Of a stretch of DNA of 64,000 nt, positions 34,297 through 44,176 are shown piece by piece. Each line of letters starts with the position of its first letter. Position 1 is the first letter of the stretch. The stretch spans positions 25,572 through 89,571 of the forward strand of contig CATNCF010000007.1 of NCBI GenBank assembly GCA_950097145.1, written 5' to 3'. The translations under genes were made by a program, and so were the position numbers. The notes beneath the pieces are model-generated. The model made no database searches and had not been told where the DNA came from. It was given only the letters and a program-made list of their open reading frames with translations. This stretch comes from an uncultured Lachnospiraceae bacterium (GTDB lineage: Bacteria > Bacillota > Clostridia > Lachnospirales > Lachnospiraceae).

Positions 34297-34802
34297 TCTG
34301 CCACCTCAAATGCCTGCCGGATACTGTCATAATGCAGAAAGATTCCCTGGGCTGCCAGTTCTTCAATCTTGGATTTCTCCGCCAGCATATACCCTGCCGT
34401 CTCTTCTTCCTGCAGCCGAAGGTCGCTCTCTTCAAAATCAAGTACAAACCGATAGACATCTACAAAATAATTATCTCCCTCCCCTGGATTTTCCCGGTGA
34501 TATGTAAAGAGATAGCCATCTTTACAGCCAGACACATCCAGACCCGTTTCCTCTCGTACTTCCCGGACTACTGCGTCCCTGGAATCCTCTCCAGCAACTA
34601 CTGCCCCGCCGGAAACCTCCCACCAGCCGGGGGCCCATGCTTTTGTCATAACCCGTTTTGTAATCAGGAACGTTCCGTCTGGACGCATAATTACTCCCAG
34701 CACCGTAAGATGGTACTCTCCATCCTTTAAACACCAGTCATTCCGTTTCATAGTGCGCCCAGTCCGCTGCTTCCTGCTGTCATAAATGTCCCACATTTCC
34801 AT
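34293..34802 (-). CDS. Nudix hydrolase
   Basis: A 169-residue Nudix protein with the full box GAVVAGEDSRDAVVREVREETGL near residues 67-90, in the G-x5-E-x7-REUxEExGU pattern. It resembles the clade with an N-terminal WDIYD...T motif, near the isopentenyl-diphosphate isomerase-like hydrolases. The substrate is unknown. It sits inside the tetrapyrrole run between hemA and sirC, overlapping sirC by 4 bases (ATGA), so it is almost surely co-expressed; a link to tetrapyrrole metabolism is possible but unproven. Confidence 0.9.
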   Translation of the reverse strand: MEMWDIYDSRKQRTGRTMKRNDWCLKDGEYHLTVLGVIMRPDGTFLITKRVMTKAWAPGWWEVSGGAVVAGEDSRDAVVREVREETGLDVSGCKDGYLFTYHRENPGEGDNYFVDVYRFVLDFEESDLRLQEEETAGYMLAEKSKIEELAAQGIFLHYDSIRQAFEVAE

Positions 34803-34864
34803 AACTTCTATTTCCTTTCTTTTTCCTGAACTCTTTGTATTCTGAACCGCTCTTCAAAGAATTG

Positions 34865-36115
34865 TTACCCTTCTTTTCGTTCTCCATATACCTGCTCCAT
34901 AATTTCCACTGTTTTCTGAAGAATTTCCTGCTCCGCCTGATCCCGCAGTTCAAACAACAACTTATCCACCACTTTTCCTGTAGTACATGCCAACTGTTTT
35001 CTCAGCACATCTCTTTCTGCTTCCTGCAGATGAAGCGCCTGGAACGGTTTCTCCATTCTCCACACCAGCTCTTTTGCTGTTTCAACACCAATGCGCTGAA
35101 TCCTTGGCACCAGATCCCGGCATTCCTGCCAGTCCAGAAATTTCTGTATTTCCCCCGCAAGGATATGTTCTGCCTCCTGGCACTGGCTGCACATGCGCTC
35201 AGACTGTGCCTCGATGGGAAGGCTGTCCATATCATAATATACTGCGCCTTTCTTTTGGGCAATGGCTGGTTCCATATCTCTGGGCACCGCAAGATCAAGA
35301 TAAATCTGATTTTTAACAAATGTATCTCCCATACAAGATTCCAGACCCTCTTTTGTAATTGTAAGATTCGGGCTTGCCGTTGCTGAGACAATCAGGCTGC
35401 ATTGAGGAATATAATGGTAACGTTCTCCGTAATCAATTCTTTTCGCCCCTTTTGGAATTTTCACCATTCCGCTCCGGTACTGCCGGACGGTAACCGTCAC
35501 ATCCGCTCCCTCTTCCATCAGCGCCTGGGCCGTAAGTTTTCCCATTTCTCCATTCCCAATCACAAGGCAGATCTTTCCTGCCAAATCATTTCCCTGATCC
35601 TTCAAAAATTCCAGGGCACGGTGGGCTGCTGAAAAATTGGCCTTGTCCATTACCACATTTGTTTTCACCTGTTTCCCTGCGGTCACTGCCATGCGAAACA
35701 GAACTTCCAGGAGACGATCCGTACATTCCTGCTCTCTGGCAAATGCAAGCGCCTCTTTCACCTGGGTCAAAATCTGATCTTCACCCATAATCTGTGAACG
35801 CATTCCTGCGCTTAAACGAAACAAGTGCTCCACAGCCTCCCGGTTTTCACGCACCACCAGATACTCTTGGTAGTCCATAACAGAAAGCCCTTTCAGGCTG
35901 CAAAGAACATCTGGAAGCTCCAGCTTTGCATGGTCTGTCAAGCTGAGCCAAAGTTCCATCCGGTTGCAGGTAGAAAGCAGCACACAGCCCCGGATCTCAG
36001 GATTCTGCCTCATTTGAGCCATTGCCAGTTCCATAGACTTTTTGGTAAAAGAAAAACACTGCCTGATATCGATATCTGCTCTGGTATAATCTATCCCAGT
36101 CATCTTTAAATTCAT
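34865..36115 (-). CDS. hemA: Glutamyl-tRNA reductase
   Basis: Reduces glutamyl-tRNA to glutamate-1-semialdehyde with NADPH, the first step of the C5 tetrapyrrole pathway. The 416-residue protein shows the catalytic cysteine in VLLSTCNRMELW near residues 46-57, the MGEDQILTQVK motif near 110, the NADPH loop VIGNGEMGKLTAQAL and the C-terminal dimerisation helix. The ATG follows TTGAGGAA. It lies 27 bases after cbiC and 62 before the Nudix gene. HemL, its partner, is 10 kb away. Confidence 0.96.
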   Translation of the reverse strand: MNLKMTGIDYTRADIDIRQCFSFTKKSMELAMAQMRQNPEIRGCVLLSTCNRMELWLSLTDHAKLELPDVLCSLKGLSVMDYQEYLVVRENREAVEHLFRLSAGMRSQIMGEDQILTQVKEALAFAREQECTDRLLEVLFRMAVTAGKQVKTNVVMDKANFSAAHRALEFLKDQGNDLAGKICLVIGNGEMGKLTAQALMEEGADVTVTVRQYRSGMVKIPKGAKRIDYGERYHYIPQCSLIVSATASPNLTITKEGLESCMGDTFVKNQIYLDLAVPRDMEPAIAQKKGAVYYDMDSLPIEAQSERMCSQCQEAEHILAGEIQKFLDWQECRDLVPRIQRIGVETAKELVWRMEKPFQALHLQEAERDVLRKQLACTTGKVVDKLLFELRDQAEQEILQKTVEIMEQVYGERKEG

Positions 36116-36142
36116 AATTTCCTCAATTCTTCCAACTTCTGA

Positions 36143-36784
36143 TTACTGCCTGCGGTCATACAGCATATACAGCAATGCATTTACAATAGCCGCCGCCGTA
36201 TTGCTGCCGCCCTTGCGTCCCCTTGCAACAATATGTGGAACAGAAAGGGTAAGAATCAGCTCTTTGGACGGAACCACATTTACAAATCCCACTGGAACAC
36301 CGATAATGAAATCCGGCAAAAACTTTCCCTCCTGGACCAGTTCATAAATCCGTATCAATGCCGTAGGTGCATTTCCAACAGCCAGTATCACTGGCTTTCC
36401 TAAAGCCGCCGCCTTATCCATACATGCCGCAGCCCTGGTTGTATGCCCCTGTTCTGCCAGCTCGGCCACATCCGGGTCGCTCATAAAATTATAGACTTCT
36501 ATTCCCAGGGCTTTTAAGGCTTTTTTGTTGATCCCGGCCATTGCCATCTGAGTATCTGTCACAATGCATGTCCCTCTTTTCAGAGATTTCAGGGCATGTT
36601 CTACCGCATTTTTCGAAAATACTAGATTTTTGGCATAATCAAAATCCGCCGTGGCATGAATCACACGTTTTACCACAAGCGCATCTCTTTCCTCCAAATC
36701 CAGTTCTCCAAGTTCCTTTGAAATAATTTCAAAGCTGCGGGCTTCAATTTCACCGGGCAGTACTTGTTCCAATTCTGTCTTCAT
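36143..36784 (-). CDS. cbiC: Precorrin-8X (cobalt-precorrin-8) methylmutase
   Basis: Moves the methyl group from C11 to C12 to give (cobalt-)hydrogenobyrinic acid in corrin synthesis. The 213-residue protein contains the catalytic-histidine motif [11 protein letters not shown] near residues 40-50, [22 protein letters not shown] and the C-terminal [17 protein letters not shown]. The ATG behind AGGAGG overlaps the end of cbiP by 35 bases, so the two are tightly linked. Typical length. Confidence 0.96.
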   Translation of the reverse strand: MKTELEQVLPGEIEARSFEIISKELGELDLEERDALVVKRVIHATADFDYAKNLVFSKNAVEHALKSLKRGTCIVTDTQMAMAGINKKALKALGIEVYNFMSDPDVAELAEQGHTTRAAACMDKAAALGKPVILAVGNAPTALIRIYELVQEGKFLPDFIIGVPVGFVNVVPSKELILTLSVPHIVARGRKGGSNTAAAIVNALLYMLYDRRQ

Positions 36785-38318
36785 TTCCGGCCTCCTCCTT
36801 TATCATCATTGCATAGACCGCATTCATATCCAAATTTTTGCGCAGTGTATCTGCCAGAAGATCGTATTGTGTTTCCTTATATTCTCTCCAGCTTTTCTCG
36901 CTGAACGGTTCCAGCGCCACTCCTTTTCGCTCTGCCAAAGCCGTAAACAATGCATTCACAACGCCTGCTTCGTCAAAAATCCCATGAATATATGTACCAT
37001 ATACATTTCCCCGGCAGCAGCCCTCCGGTTCCTGGCGCTGTCCCGGCGGAGTCTGCACAGCAGCTTTGGCCAGGGGCAATGTTCCATCCTCTTTTAAAAT
37101 ATTTGTCCGCCCCATATGGATTTCATAGCCTGCCAGTTCCAGCCCTGACAGACTTTTCAAGACACCGGAAATATTAGCAAAATTTCCACGGACCTGGGTC
37201 CTCTCCTTGTTCCTGGTGAGAACTGTCTCAACAGGAAGCAACCCCATTCCCCAGATCGTTCCCCCTTCTTCCACCTGTTCTGGGTCTGATACCATTCTGC
37301 CCAGCATCTGATACCCTCCGCAGATGCCAAAAATAACACTGCCCTGTTCCTTTGCCCTGCAGACTGCTGATTCCAGCCCGTTCTGCCTGAGCCACTTTAA
37401 ATCTCCCAATGTATTTTTGGTGCCTGGCAGCAGAATCATATCGGGTTCTCCCAACTGGCGCACCTCGCTTACATAGCGCACATTAGCCTGTCCTGCCGCT
37501 TCTAATGCTGCAAAATCTGTAAAGTTCGATATCCTGGGCAGACGGATCACAACAATGTCCAGAACGCCTCCAGTATGTTTTGCTGTAAAACGCTGGCTCA
37601 GACTGTCTTCTTCTTCTATATCCACCTGCATATACGGCAGGAGTCCCACCACAGGGATACCAGTAATCTTCTCTATCATCTCCACACCTGGTTCCAGAAT
37701 GCTGGGGTCGCCCCGGAATTTATTAATGATCATGCCCTTAATTCTCGCCTGTTCTTCTGGCTCCAGCAGCAGGACAGTCCCGGCAAGCTGTGCAAAAACC
37801 CCACCAGGATCAATGTTCCCCACAAGCAGGACCGGAGCGTCCACAAGCCTGGCAAATCCCATATTTACAATATCATCCTGTTTTAAATTGATTTCTGCCG
37901 GAGAACCTGCCCCCTCAATGACAATGATATCATACATTTCTTCCAATTGGCGGTAAGCTTTTAAAATATCTGGAACCAGGTTCTTTTTATAGGAAAAATA
38001 TTCTTTGGCGCTCATATTCCCATGGACTTCTCCGTTGACAATAACCTGGGACCCCGTATCGCTGGAGGGTTTTAGCAGGATGGGATTCATCAAAACGGAA
38101 GGTTCCACCCCTGCCGCCTCTGCCTGAACCGCCTGAGCCCGACCCATTTCCAGCCCCTCACTGGTGATATAAGAATTCAGCGCCATATTCTGGGATTTAA
38201 ATGGCGCCGCCCGAAACCCATCCTGTCTGAAAATCCTGCAAAGACCTGCAGCAATCAGGCTCTTTCCGGCATTTGACATTGTTCCCTGTATCATAATTGC
38301 TTTTGCCTTTTTACTCAT
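36750..38318 (-). CDS. cobQ: Cobyric acid synthase
   Basis: ATP- and glutamine-dependent amidation of four carboxyls of adenosylcobyrinic a,c-diamide (CobQ/CbiP). The 522-residue protein has an N-terminal dethiobiotin-synthetase-like ATPase ([29 protein letters not shown]) and a C-terminal glutaminase domain with the nucleophile in [12 protein letters not shown] near residue 332 and the HG-x-F/D end YIHGIFDE. It overlaps cobD by 8 bases upstream and cbiC downstream. Canonical. Confidence 0.96.
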   Translation of the reverse strand: MSKKAKAIMIQGTMSNAGKSLIAAGLCRIFRQDGFRAAPFKSQNMALNSYITSEGLEMGRAQAVQAEAAGVEPSVLMNPILLKPSSDTGSQVIVNGEVHGNMSAKEYFSYKKNLVPDILKAYRQLEEMYDIIVIEGAGSPAEINLKQDDIVNMGFARLVDAPVLLVGNIDPGGVFAQLAGTVLLLEPEEQARIKGMIINKFRGDPSILEPGVEMIEKITGIPVVGLLPYMQVDIEEEDSLSQRFTAKHTGGVLDIVVIRLPRISNFTDFAALEAAGQANVRYVSEVRQLGEPDMILLPGTKNTLGDLKWLRQNGLESAVCRAKEQGSVIFGICGGYQMLGRMVSDPEQVEEGGTIWGMGLLPVETVLTRNKERTQVRGNFANISGVLKSLSGLELAGYEIHMGRTNILKEDGTLPLAKAAVQTPPGQRQEPEGCCRGNVYGTYIHGIFDEAGVVNALFTALAERKGVALEPFSEKSWREYKETQYDLLADTLRKNLDMNAVYAMMIKEEAGNEDRIGTSTAR

Positions 38319-39393
38319 GTTCTTCCTCAGCTTTCCAATATTCTATCCGCTTCAGGGATTCTATGAAATACTCATTTTCGCTTCTTGAACGCACTGCAAG
38401 CCTGTACCATCCCTCACAAAGCCCTGGAAAATTACTGCAGTCCCGAATCAAAATCTTATCCTTTATGAGTTCCTGTCCCAGTCCGGAAACACTTCGAAAA
38501 AAAATGAAATTGGCCGCATGTCCGTAAATATCAATAAAAAACCTTTTCTTATCTTCCAAAAACGCAAGCTGCTCTAATAGAAACTGCTTCTCTTCTGTCA
38601 CTGCCTGCCTTGTCTTTTCTAAAAAAAATTCTTCTTCCGCGGCTGCAATCCCGGCCTCCTGTGCCAGTACAGATACATTCCAGGGCTGGGTCACTGCCTC
38701 CATCCGTTTCAGCACTCCGGCATTGCGGATTACCCCATAGCCCAGCCGAAGCCCTGGGATGGCAAAGGATTTTGTAAATGCTTTTATTAAAATCAAATGA
38801 TCTGAAATTTTCAAAAATTTTTTTACAGAAGCGTGCCTTTGACCATTCATAGGCACAAAATCCATAAAACATTCATCCACCGCCAGAAGCGTTTCAGTCT
38901 CTTTGCACCGCTCCAGAAGTTTTTTCATCATGATCCCTTCTGTCAGAATCCCCGTGGGATTGTTGGGATTGCAGAAAAATACCATATCAATGGAATCATC
39001 CAGCTTCGCCGGAATTTCTTTTAGCTGAAAATTATCTTCCGGACGAAGATACTCATAAACAATCTCACAGCCTGCACTGCGCAATGCCTGTTCATACTCC
39101 TGAAAAGATGGGGCAAAAATTAATGCCTTTTTGGGCTTTTCTGCAAGAACCAAAGAAAAAATCACCTCAGCAGCGCCATTTCCACAGATAACCTGTTCTT
39201 CCCCCACCTGTTCTAATTTTGCAATTGCCCGGCAAAGCCTCTGGTTTCCCGCCTGGGGGTAGTGGATCATCTCCGGTACTGCCGCCTGAACTGCTTCCAG
39301 AACGGAAGCTGGCGGTCCCAAAAAATTAATATTTGCTGAAAAATCAAGATAGCCTGGGTGGCTGTATATATCTCCGCCATGCTGATACATCAT
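38311..39393 (-). CDS. cobD: L-threonine-O-3-phosphate decarboxylase-like aminotransferase
   Basis: A 360-residue class I/II PLP enzyme of the CobD/CobC type that makes (R)-1-amino-2-propanol phosphate, the linker of the cobalamin lower loop. Visible are [33 protein letters not shown] and the PLP lysine in [19 protein letters not shown] near residue 207. Its position next to cobyric acid synthase supports cobalamin function over histidinol-phosphate aminotransferase. First gene of the cob/hem run; a promoter-like sequence lies 31-60 bases upstream. Confidence 0.9.
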   Translation of the reverse strand: MMYQHGGDIYSHPGYLDFSANINFLGPPASVLEAVQAAVPEMIHYPQAGNQRLCRAIAKLEQVGEEQVICGNGAAEVIFSLVLAEKPKKALIFAPSFQEYEQALRSAGCEIVYEYLRPEDNFQLKEIPAKLDDSIDMVFFCNPNNPTGILTEGIMMKKLLERCKETETLLAVDECFMDFVPMNGQRHASVKKFLKISDHLILIKAFTKSFAIPGLRLGYGVIRNAGVLKRMEAVTQPWNVSVLAQEAGIAAAEEEFFLEKTRQAVTEEKQFLLEQLAFLEDKKRFFIDIYGHAANFIFFRSVSGLGQELIKDKILIRDCSNFPGLCEGWYRLAVRSRSENEYFIESLKRIEYWKAEEEHE

Positions 39394-39423
39394 ATTATCT
39401 CATTTCTTTCCATAGTTTCTTAT

Positions 39424-39452
39424 AGTATAATGAATCCTGGATGGCTGCGCAA
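39424..39452 (-). promoter_or_regulatory. Probable promoter of the cobD-cbiP-cbiC-hemA-hemC run
   Basis: On the minus strand TTGCGC (39452-39447) and TATACT (39429-39424) are 17 bases apart, inside the end of the preceding small gene's region. No cobalamin riboswitch fits in the short leader of about 30 bases. Confidence 0.55.
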
Positions 39453-39454
39453 CA

Positions 39455-39874
39455 TTATCTGCCAGGAACTGGGATTTGACCATATGACAGACTATATGAA
39501 ACTAAAAACAGAATCACTATATCGTAATACTGCCGCCCCATAGTAAACTGCCAGTAAGACTTGCTAATCGTTGAAGTATTTATAGTTTTTTTAAATTCAA
39601 TCATATGCAGATCCCACTTTTCTTTCTCCCGCTTCTTCTTATACAGAAACACATCTGCACAGGATTTTGCTCCCTTCTTTTGTCCGTCCAGATAAGGAAG
39701 TACAAAATTTTCTGGAGAAGTAAAAATCAGGCTCTCGTCTTGTACGGTACACTTTAACTTTACTTCTCCGTCTTTCTTCTTTTCCTTAAATTCTGTCTGT
39801 TCCTTCTCCTTTAATATTACAAATGTTCCCTTCCGAAACATCCGCAGCTTTTCTTCTACATGTGCCGGAAACAT
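39455..39874 (-). CDS. Small PD-(D/E)xK-like partner of the AAA ATPase, possibly truncated
   Basis: A 139-residue hypothetical protein starting at the ATG behind AGGGGG, 10 bases after the AAA ATPase gene. The pattern SCADVFLY...WDLHMIEFKKTI resembles a nuclease-fold D-x(n)-E-x-K core. After TMG the sequence turns hydrophobic and unlike the family; a one-base shift in the GGGGCGG run would instead give TMGAAVLRYSD, which reads more like the relatives I recall. So the C-terminus may be lost by frameshift. The function is unknown; an ATPase-nuclease pair is an inference. Confidence 0.55.
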   Translation of the reverse strand: MFPAHVEEKLRMFRKGTFVILKEKEQTEFKEKKKDGEVKLKCTVQDESLIFTSPENFVLPYLDGQKKGAKSCADVFLYKKKREKEKWDLHMIEFKKTINTSTISKSYWQFTMGRQYYDIVILFLVSYSLSYGQIPVPGR

Positions 39875-39884
39875 CCTGATCCCC

Positions 39885-41228
39885 CTAATCTCCCTCAAAA
39901 TCCTGAACTTCCGTTGTCTGCTCCAAGAATTCCATCAATGCATTGGAAAAAGTCTTTACCCGAAACTCTCCATCCTCGGGAACTACTTTCTCGACAACAG
40001 AATACTCACCCAAATCTGTAAACTGATAGATGGCAACCTTCTGCAAATCTATCACGTCTTTATCAGACAATTCCAGCCTTTCCATCAATTCTTTGGGAGA
40101 ACCCATCTCCCAAAGCCTGCACATATTATTAATATGCTGGATCATAATGTCACTGTGAGTCGTTGCAGCCACACAAATCCCACTATTTACAAGGCGTACC
40201 AGCAGTTTTCCCATTTCCTGCTGCAGCCTTGGATGCAGGCACATTTCCGGCTCCTCATAACATACCACATTCAAAAATTGCTTATACTTTAAGAGCAGCA
40301 GCAACGGAGTCAATTCTGTCACCACCGCAGAAGAAGTCCGCAGTGGCAGGCTGTCATGGCCGCCGTCCGGCAGATAGCGTATTTCACTTTCACTGGCTTC
40401 ACTGCCGTACTGTATTTTTCCGCAAATCATAGATGCTTCCATCCATGCGGTGATATCTTCATAGGGTGATTTGCAGTCCAGAGACAATGCTTCCATCATA
40501 TTCAAGAACTGAATCACCGGCTTGGTAAACGGCTGGATTTCTTCCCTGCTGCGAAATTCGAACGCATCATACGCAATCTCTCTTCCCACCCGGTTAATTA
40601 CATTTTTTGCCAGCATAAATCCCGTCCTTGCCGCTGGCAGATAAACGGTATTATAATTACTACAATAAGTATTTCCTTTTAAAAACCATAGTAACATTTT
40701 GCAAAAAACATCATTTACAACTATATTCACATTATCTTCTATCTGTTCTGTGAGAAAGGACATTCCAAAGGAACCTTGGTTATAGGAAAATGAAATCCCA
40801 TTTTTCAATCTGTTTCCCCTTAAAACAATTTCAAATTCCTGTCCAATCATCACAGCAAGCATTCCAATAGATACCTGCTCAGAATTAAAAATCCCCGCTG
40901 CAAACCGGTCTTTGTTGCGCTGCAGCATTCCATTCAAAATGTCAGCAAATGTCCTGGAGGATATTTTTATTTCCTGTGTCTGATTTTGGATTACCTGCCG
41001 GACAAACTCATGCAATTCTTCATAACTTTCTAAATAATTCTCTTTCAAAAACTTTTCCATACCATGAAAAATTACAGAAGACGCGTCTGCTGAGTAAATT
41101 CCCCAAATCAGTGACAGGAGATAACTCTTGCCGCTGTTGTTGTCTCCCACAAACAAGGTAAGCGGGGAAATCTCTACCTGGGCTTTTTTAATTTTGCCAA
41201 ACTCTTCAATGATTAACGTATGCTCCAT
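39885..41228 (-). CDS. AAA-family ATPase (RecF/OLD-like)
   Basis: A 447-residue ATPase with Walker A LFVGDNNSGKSYLL near residues 25-38, a long insert with PAARTGFML, the Walker B-like CYEEPEMCLHPRLQ and the switch-like CVAATTHSDIMI. This is the layout of single-chain AAA ATPases that work with a nuclease or effector gene, as in OLD, Septu or PARIS-type defence pairs. The ATG follows TAGGAG. The small gene at 39455 follows after 10 bases and is the likely partner. No family-specific assignment is possible. Confidence 0.82.
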   Translation of the reverse strand: MEHTLIIEEFGKIKKAQVEISPLTLFVGDNNSGKSYLLSLIWGIYSADASSVIFHGMEKFLKENYLESYEELHEFVRQVIQNQTQEIKISSRTFADILNGMLQRNKDRFAAGIFNSEQVSIGMLAVMIGQEFEIVLRGNRLKNGISFSYNQGSFGMSFLTEQIEDNVNIVVNDVFCKMLLWFLKGNTYCSNYNTVYLPAARTGFMLAKNVINRVGREIAYDAFEFRSREEIQPFTKPVIQFLNMMEALSLDCKSPYEDITAWMEASMICGKIQYGSEASESEIRYLPDGGHDSLPLRTSSAVVTELTPLLLLLKYKQFLNVVCYEEPEMCLHPRLQQEMGKLLVRLVNSGICVAATTHSDIMIQHINNMCRLWEMGSPKELMERLELSDKDVIDLQKVAIYQFTDLGEYSVVEKVVPEDGEFRVKTFSNALMEFLEQTTEVQDFEGD

Positions 41229-41237
41229 CCCTGTCTC

Positions 41238-42353
41238 CTAATTTCCAAAATATGCATCCAGACCGTCTGCAATCCCTGCGGCCAGCTTCTGCTGGTAGCC
41301 TCCGTCCGCCATATTCTGATCTTCTGTGGGATTGGTCATAAAGCCCATCTCCACAATGGTGACTGGAACCGTACACCAGTTGATGCCGCTCATGCTGTCC
41401 GTCTCCCAGATATACTGTTTGTTGGCTCCTGTGGCGTTCACTGCACCGTCCAGTACGCATTCTGACAGGCTTCGGCACTGATTGTAGAGATTTCCCATAT
41501 AAGGATTTCCTGCTGTGGGGCAGATCGTCAAAATCCCATTCTGGCTGCTGTCGTCTGAACCATTGGCATGGACGCGTACGAAGGCGTCTGCACCCGCATC
41601 ATTCGCAATGGCGGCGCGCTCACTGTTGCTGATATTCACATCATGGCTTTCGCGCACCATCAGAACCTGATAGCCCCTTGCCTCCAGTTCCTCCTGGAGC
41701 CTTAATGACACTTGGAGGGTCAGCTCAAATTCATTTAACCCGGTTACGCAGCCGGAAGTCCCGCTTGCCACTTTGGGTTTCGTCTCAGAGGCCCCTGGGC
41801 CTATGGGCTCATGCTCGCTGTTTCCCTGGGCCTGGTGCCCGGCGTCAATAACCACAAGACAGCCATTATCCTTCCTCTCTGAAGCCAACTGCAGATATTC
41901 TGACGCTATATAATATTCTTCCTCTCCCACTTTTACCGCACTCCATGTCCCGTCATTTGCTGTTCTGGTAAATGCACTCCTTTTCGGCACGTTTTGGTAA
42001 ACCTCACTTTCTGTAGAGGGAGCTTTCCGTACATTCACAGACGTGGTGGTCACTACTTCTTCCTGGGCATAGACCACAGTATCGGAATTCAGTTCCGGCA
42101 CAGAAGGCTTTTCTTCCTCTGGTTCTTCCTGTTCCGGCTCTTTTTTTTCTGGTTTATCTTCTGTCTTTTTTACTTCCTGTGGTTTGGATTTTTCCTCCTC
42201 TTTTGCTTCCTTCGAATACTCCTCCTGTTTTTCATTTTCTGAATTTTCAGCGGCAGAAGATTCCGGGGTTTTTACCCCGGAATCTTTCCCTGCACAGCCT
42301 GCCAAAACCAATGACAGCAAAAAAACTGCCACAATTCTGCTGTATTTTCTCAT
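41238..42353 (-). CDS. Lipoprotein SH3-domain N-acetylmuramoyl-L-alanine amidase (Amidase_3)
   Basis: A 371-residue secreted lipoprotein: signal peptide with lipobox LAGC (Cys about residue 20), a long charged Glu/Lys/Pro-rich spacer (about 25-90), a bacterial SH3 domain (about 98-160, TTSVNVRKAPSTES) and an Amidase_3 zinc domain with VIDAGHQ, the Glu ligand region (NEFE), RVHANGSD and VEMGFMTN. It cleaves the MurNAc-peptide bond at the cell surface. GGGAGG precedes the ATG. The AAA gene begins 9 bases after its stop. Confidence 0.93.
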   Translation of the reverse strand: MRKYSRIVAVFLLSLVLAGCAGKDSGVKTPESSAAENSENEKQEEYSKEAKEEEKSKPQEVKKTEDKPEKKEPEQEEPEEEKPSVPELNSDTVVYAQEEVVTTTSVNVRKAPSTESEVYQNVPKRSAFTRTANDGTWSAVKVGEEEYYIASEYLQLASERKDNGCLVVIDAGHQAQGNSEHEPIGPGASETKPKVASGTSGCVTGLNEFELTLQVSLRLQEELEARGYQVLMVRESHDVNISNSERAAIANDAGADAFVRVHANGSDDSSQNGILTICPTAGNPYMGNLYNQCRSLSECVLDGAVNATGANKQYIWETDSMSGINWCTVPVTIVEMGFMTNPTEDQNMADGGYQQKLAAGIADGLDAYFGN

Positions 42354-42400
42354 TTCTGCCTCCCTGATATCATAAATATACGTAAATCATATTCATGATA

Positions 42401-44155
42401 TTAACTATTGCAACTGACAATGCCTTCCCTGGCGTCTAATGTCACATAAGCCCCTGTCTTCAAAATACTGGTGGCTTGTTCCGCCTCAACGATAACTGGA
42501 AGTTCCAGGCTCAGTCCGGCAATTACCGCATGGGAATTGGGACCGCCTTCTTCCACAATCAGCCCGGACGCCTTGCGGATCTGCTCCATCATATCATTAT
42601 TTGTCTCCTTTGCCACAATCACATCGCCCTCTTTGAAATTCTGCTTCAGCTCCTCTGCATTCCTGCAGACGCAGACATTCGCAGACACGGTTTTATCATT
42701 AATACCTTTTCCTTCCACAAGAATATGCCCCGCCACATGGACTTTCAGAATATTCGTAGTCCCGGATACCCCCAATGGTACGCCCGCTGTGATCACGGTA
42801 ATATCTCCCATAGACACCAGCCCGGCCTTTGAAGCCATGTCCACCGCATGTTCAAACAGTTCATTTGCATCTTCCTTCTTCTGAATCTCCAAAGGGGTTA
42901 CTCCCCAGGAAAGATTTAGCTGGCGGCATACTTTCTGATGCATGCTGCCTCCGATAATATTACAGTTGGGACGATATTTGGAAATCATCCGCGCCGTCTT
43001 TCCTGACTGAGTCACAGTAATAATCGCAGCCGCATTTAAGTCAATTGCCGTAGTACAGGTGGCATGGGAAATAGCATTGGTAATATCAGGATTGCTCATA
43101 GTCTGCCGCAAGCGAAATCTTGCCATATAATTAATATCCTGCTCGGTACGGATAGCAATCTTAACCATAGTTTTCAATGCTTCTACGGGATACAAGCCTG
43201 CTGCGGTCTCGCCGGAAAGCATAATGGCGCTGGTTCCATCGTATATTGCATTTGCAACATCCGTGGACTCTGCCCGGGTAGGCCTTGGATTCTTCATCAT
43301 AGAATCCAGCATCTGAGTAGCGGTAATTACCTGCTTGCCCGCGTCAATCACCTTCTTGATAATCATTTTCTGGATCACCGGAACATCCTCCAATGGGATT
43401 TCCACGCCCATATCTCCTCTCGCCACCATAATTCCATCCGATACCCGGATAATTTCATCAATATTATCCACGCCCTGCATATTCTCAATCTTAGCAATAA
43501 TATTAATTGTATGGCAATTCTTTTCCTCAAAAATTTTCCGGATCTGAAGAATATCATCTGCTGTGCGCACAAAAGACGCCGCCACAAAGTCAAAGTCATT
43601 TTCTATTCCAAATACAATATCCTCATAATCCTTATCGCTGATATAAGGCATGGACAGCTCCACATTCGGCACATTGACTCCCTTCTTATTGGAAATCATT
43701 CCGCCATTTACCACACGGCAAAAAATCTCTGTTTCTGTCACTTCCTCCACGCTCAGCTCAATCAAGCCGTCGTCAATGAGAATCCGGGAACCTGCCTGCA
43801 CATCCTTTACCAGGTCCTTGTATGTGATGGAGACTCTGTTCTCATCGCCCAGAATTTCTTCCGTTGTCAGAACAAATTTCTGCCCCGCTTTTAACAATGC
43901 CTTTCCGTCTTTTAATTCACGCAGCCGGATTTCCGGTCCCTTTGTATCTAACAGCGATGCTATGGGCAGATTCAATTCTTCTCTCAATTCCTGAACTTTC
44001 CGTAAACGCTGCCCCTGTTCTTCATGGGTCCCATGGGAAAAATTAAACCTGGCAACATTCATTCCCTCCAGCATAAGCTGTTTTAATACGTCATCTTTGT
44101 CCGTGGACGGTCCCAAAGTACAGATAATCTTAGTCTTTCTCCTATCTTTCATCAC
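42401..44155 (-). CDS. pyk: Pyruvate kinase with C-terminal PEP-utilising domain
   Basis: Converts phosphoenolpyruvate and ADP to pyruvate and ATP. The 584-residue protein has the barrel start KIICTLGPSTD, NFSHGTHEE, the metal/substrate motif VARGDMGVEIPLEDVP, ATQMLDSM, and the A and C domains. Residues about 480-584 form an extra PEP-utilising swivel domain (EEGGPNSHAVIAG), as in Bacillus-type long pyruvate kinases; its His could be phosphorylated. AGGAGAG precedes the ATG. It follows the carbamate kinase gene by 21 bases. Confidence 0.97.
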   Translation of the reverse strand: MMKDRRKTKIICTLGPSTDKDDVLKQLMLEGMNVARFNFSHGTHEEQGQRLRKVQELREELNLPIASLLDTKGPEIRLRELKDGKALLKAGQKFVLTTEEILGDENRVSITYKDLVKDVQAGSRILIDDGLIELSVEEVTETEIFCRVVNGGMISNKKGVNVPNVELSMPYISDKDYEDIVFGIENDFDFVAASFVRTADDILQIRKIFEEKNCHTINIIAKIENMQGVDNIDEIIRVSDGIMVARGDMGVEIPLEDVPVIQKMIIKKVIDAGKQVITATQMLDSMMKNPRPTRAESTDVANAIYDGTSAIMLSGETAAGLYPVEALKTMVKIAIRTEQDINYMARFRLRQTMSNPDITNAISHATCTTAIDLNAAAIITVTQSGKTARMISKYRPNCNIIGGSMHQKVCRQLNLSWGVTPLEIQKKEDANELFEHAVDMASKAGLVSMGDITVITAGVPLGVSGTTNILKVHVAGHILVEGKGINDKTVSANVCVCRNAEELKQNFKEGDVIVAKETNNDMMEQIRKASGLIVEEGGPNSHAVIAGLSLELPVIVEAEQATSILKTGAYVTLDAREGIVSCNS

Positions 44156-44176
44156 ACACTCTCCTATCTTCCAATA

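Noticed and set aside
36750-36784. Gene overlap of cbiC and cobQ as annotation error
   Set aside because: Both reading frames are canonical full-length proteins and the cbiC ATG has a perfect AGGAGG, so the 35-base overlap is real.
39358-39543. Plus-strand [13 protein letters not shown]... beside cobD
   Set aside because: It has no ribosome site, overlaps the cobD start and the small nuclease-like gene antisense, and is explained as a shadow ORF, though its second half looks slightly protein-like.
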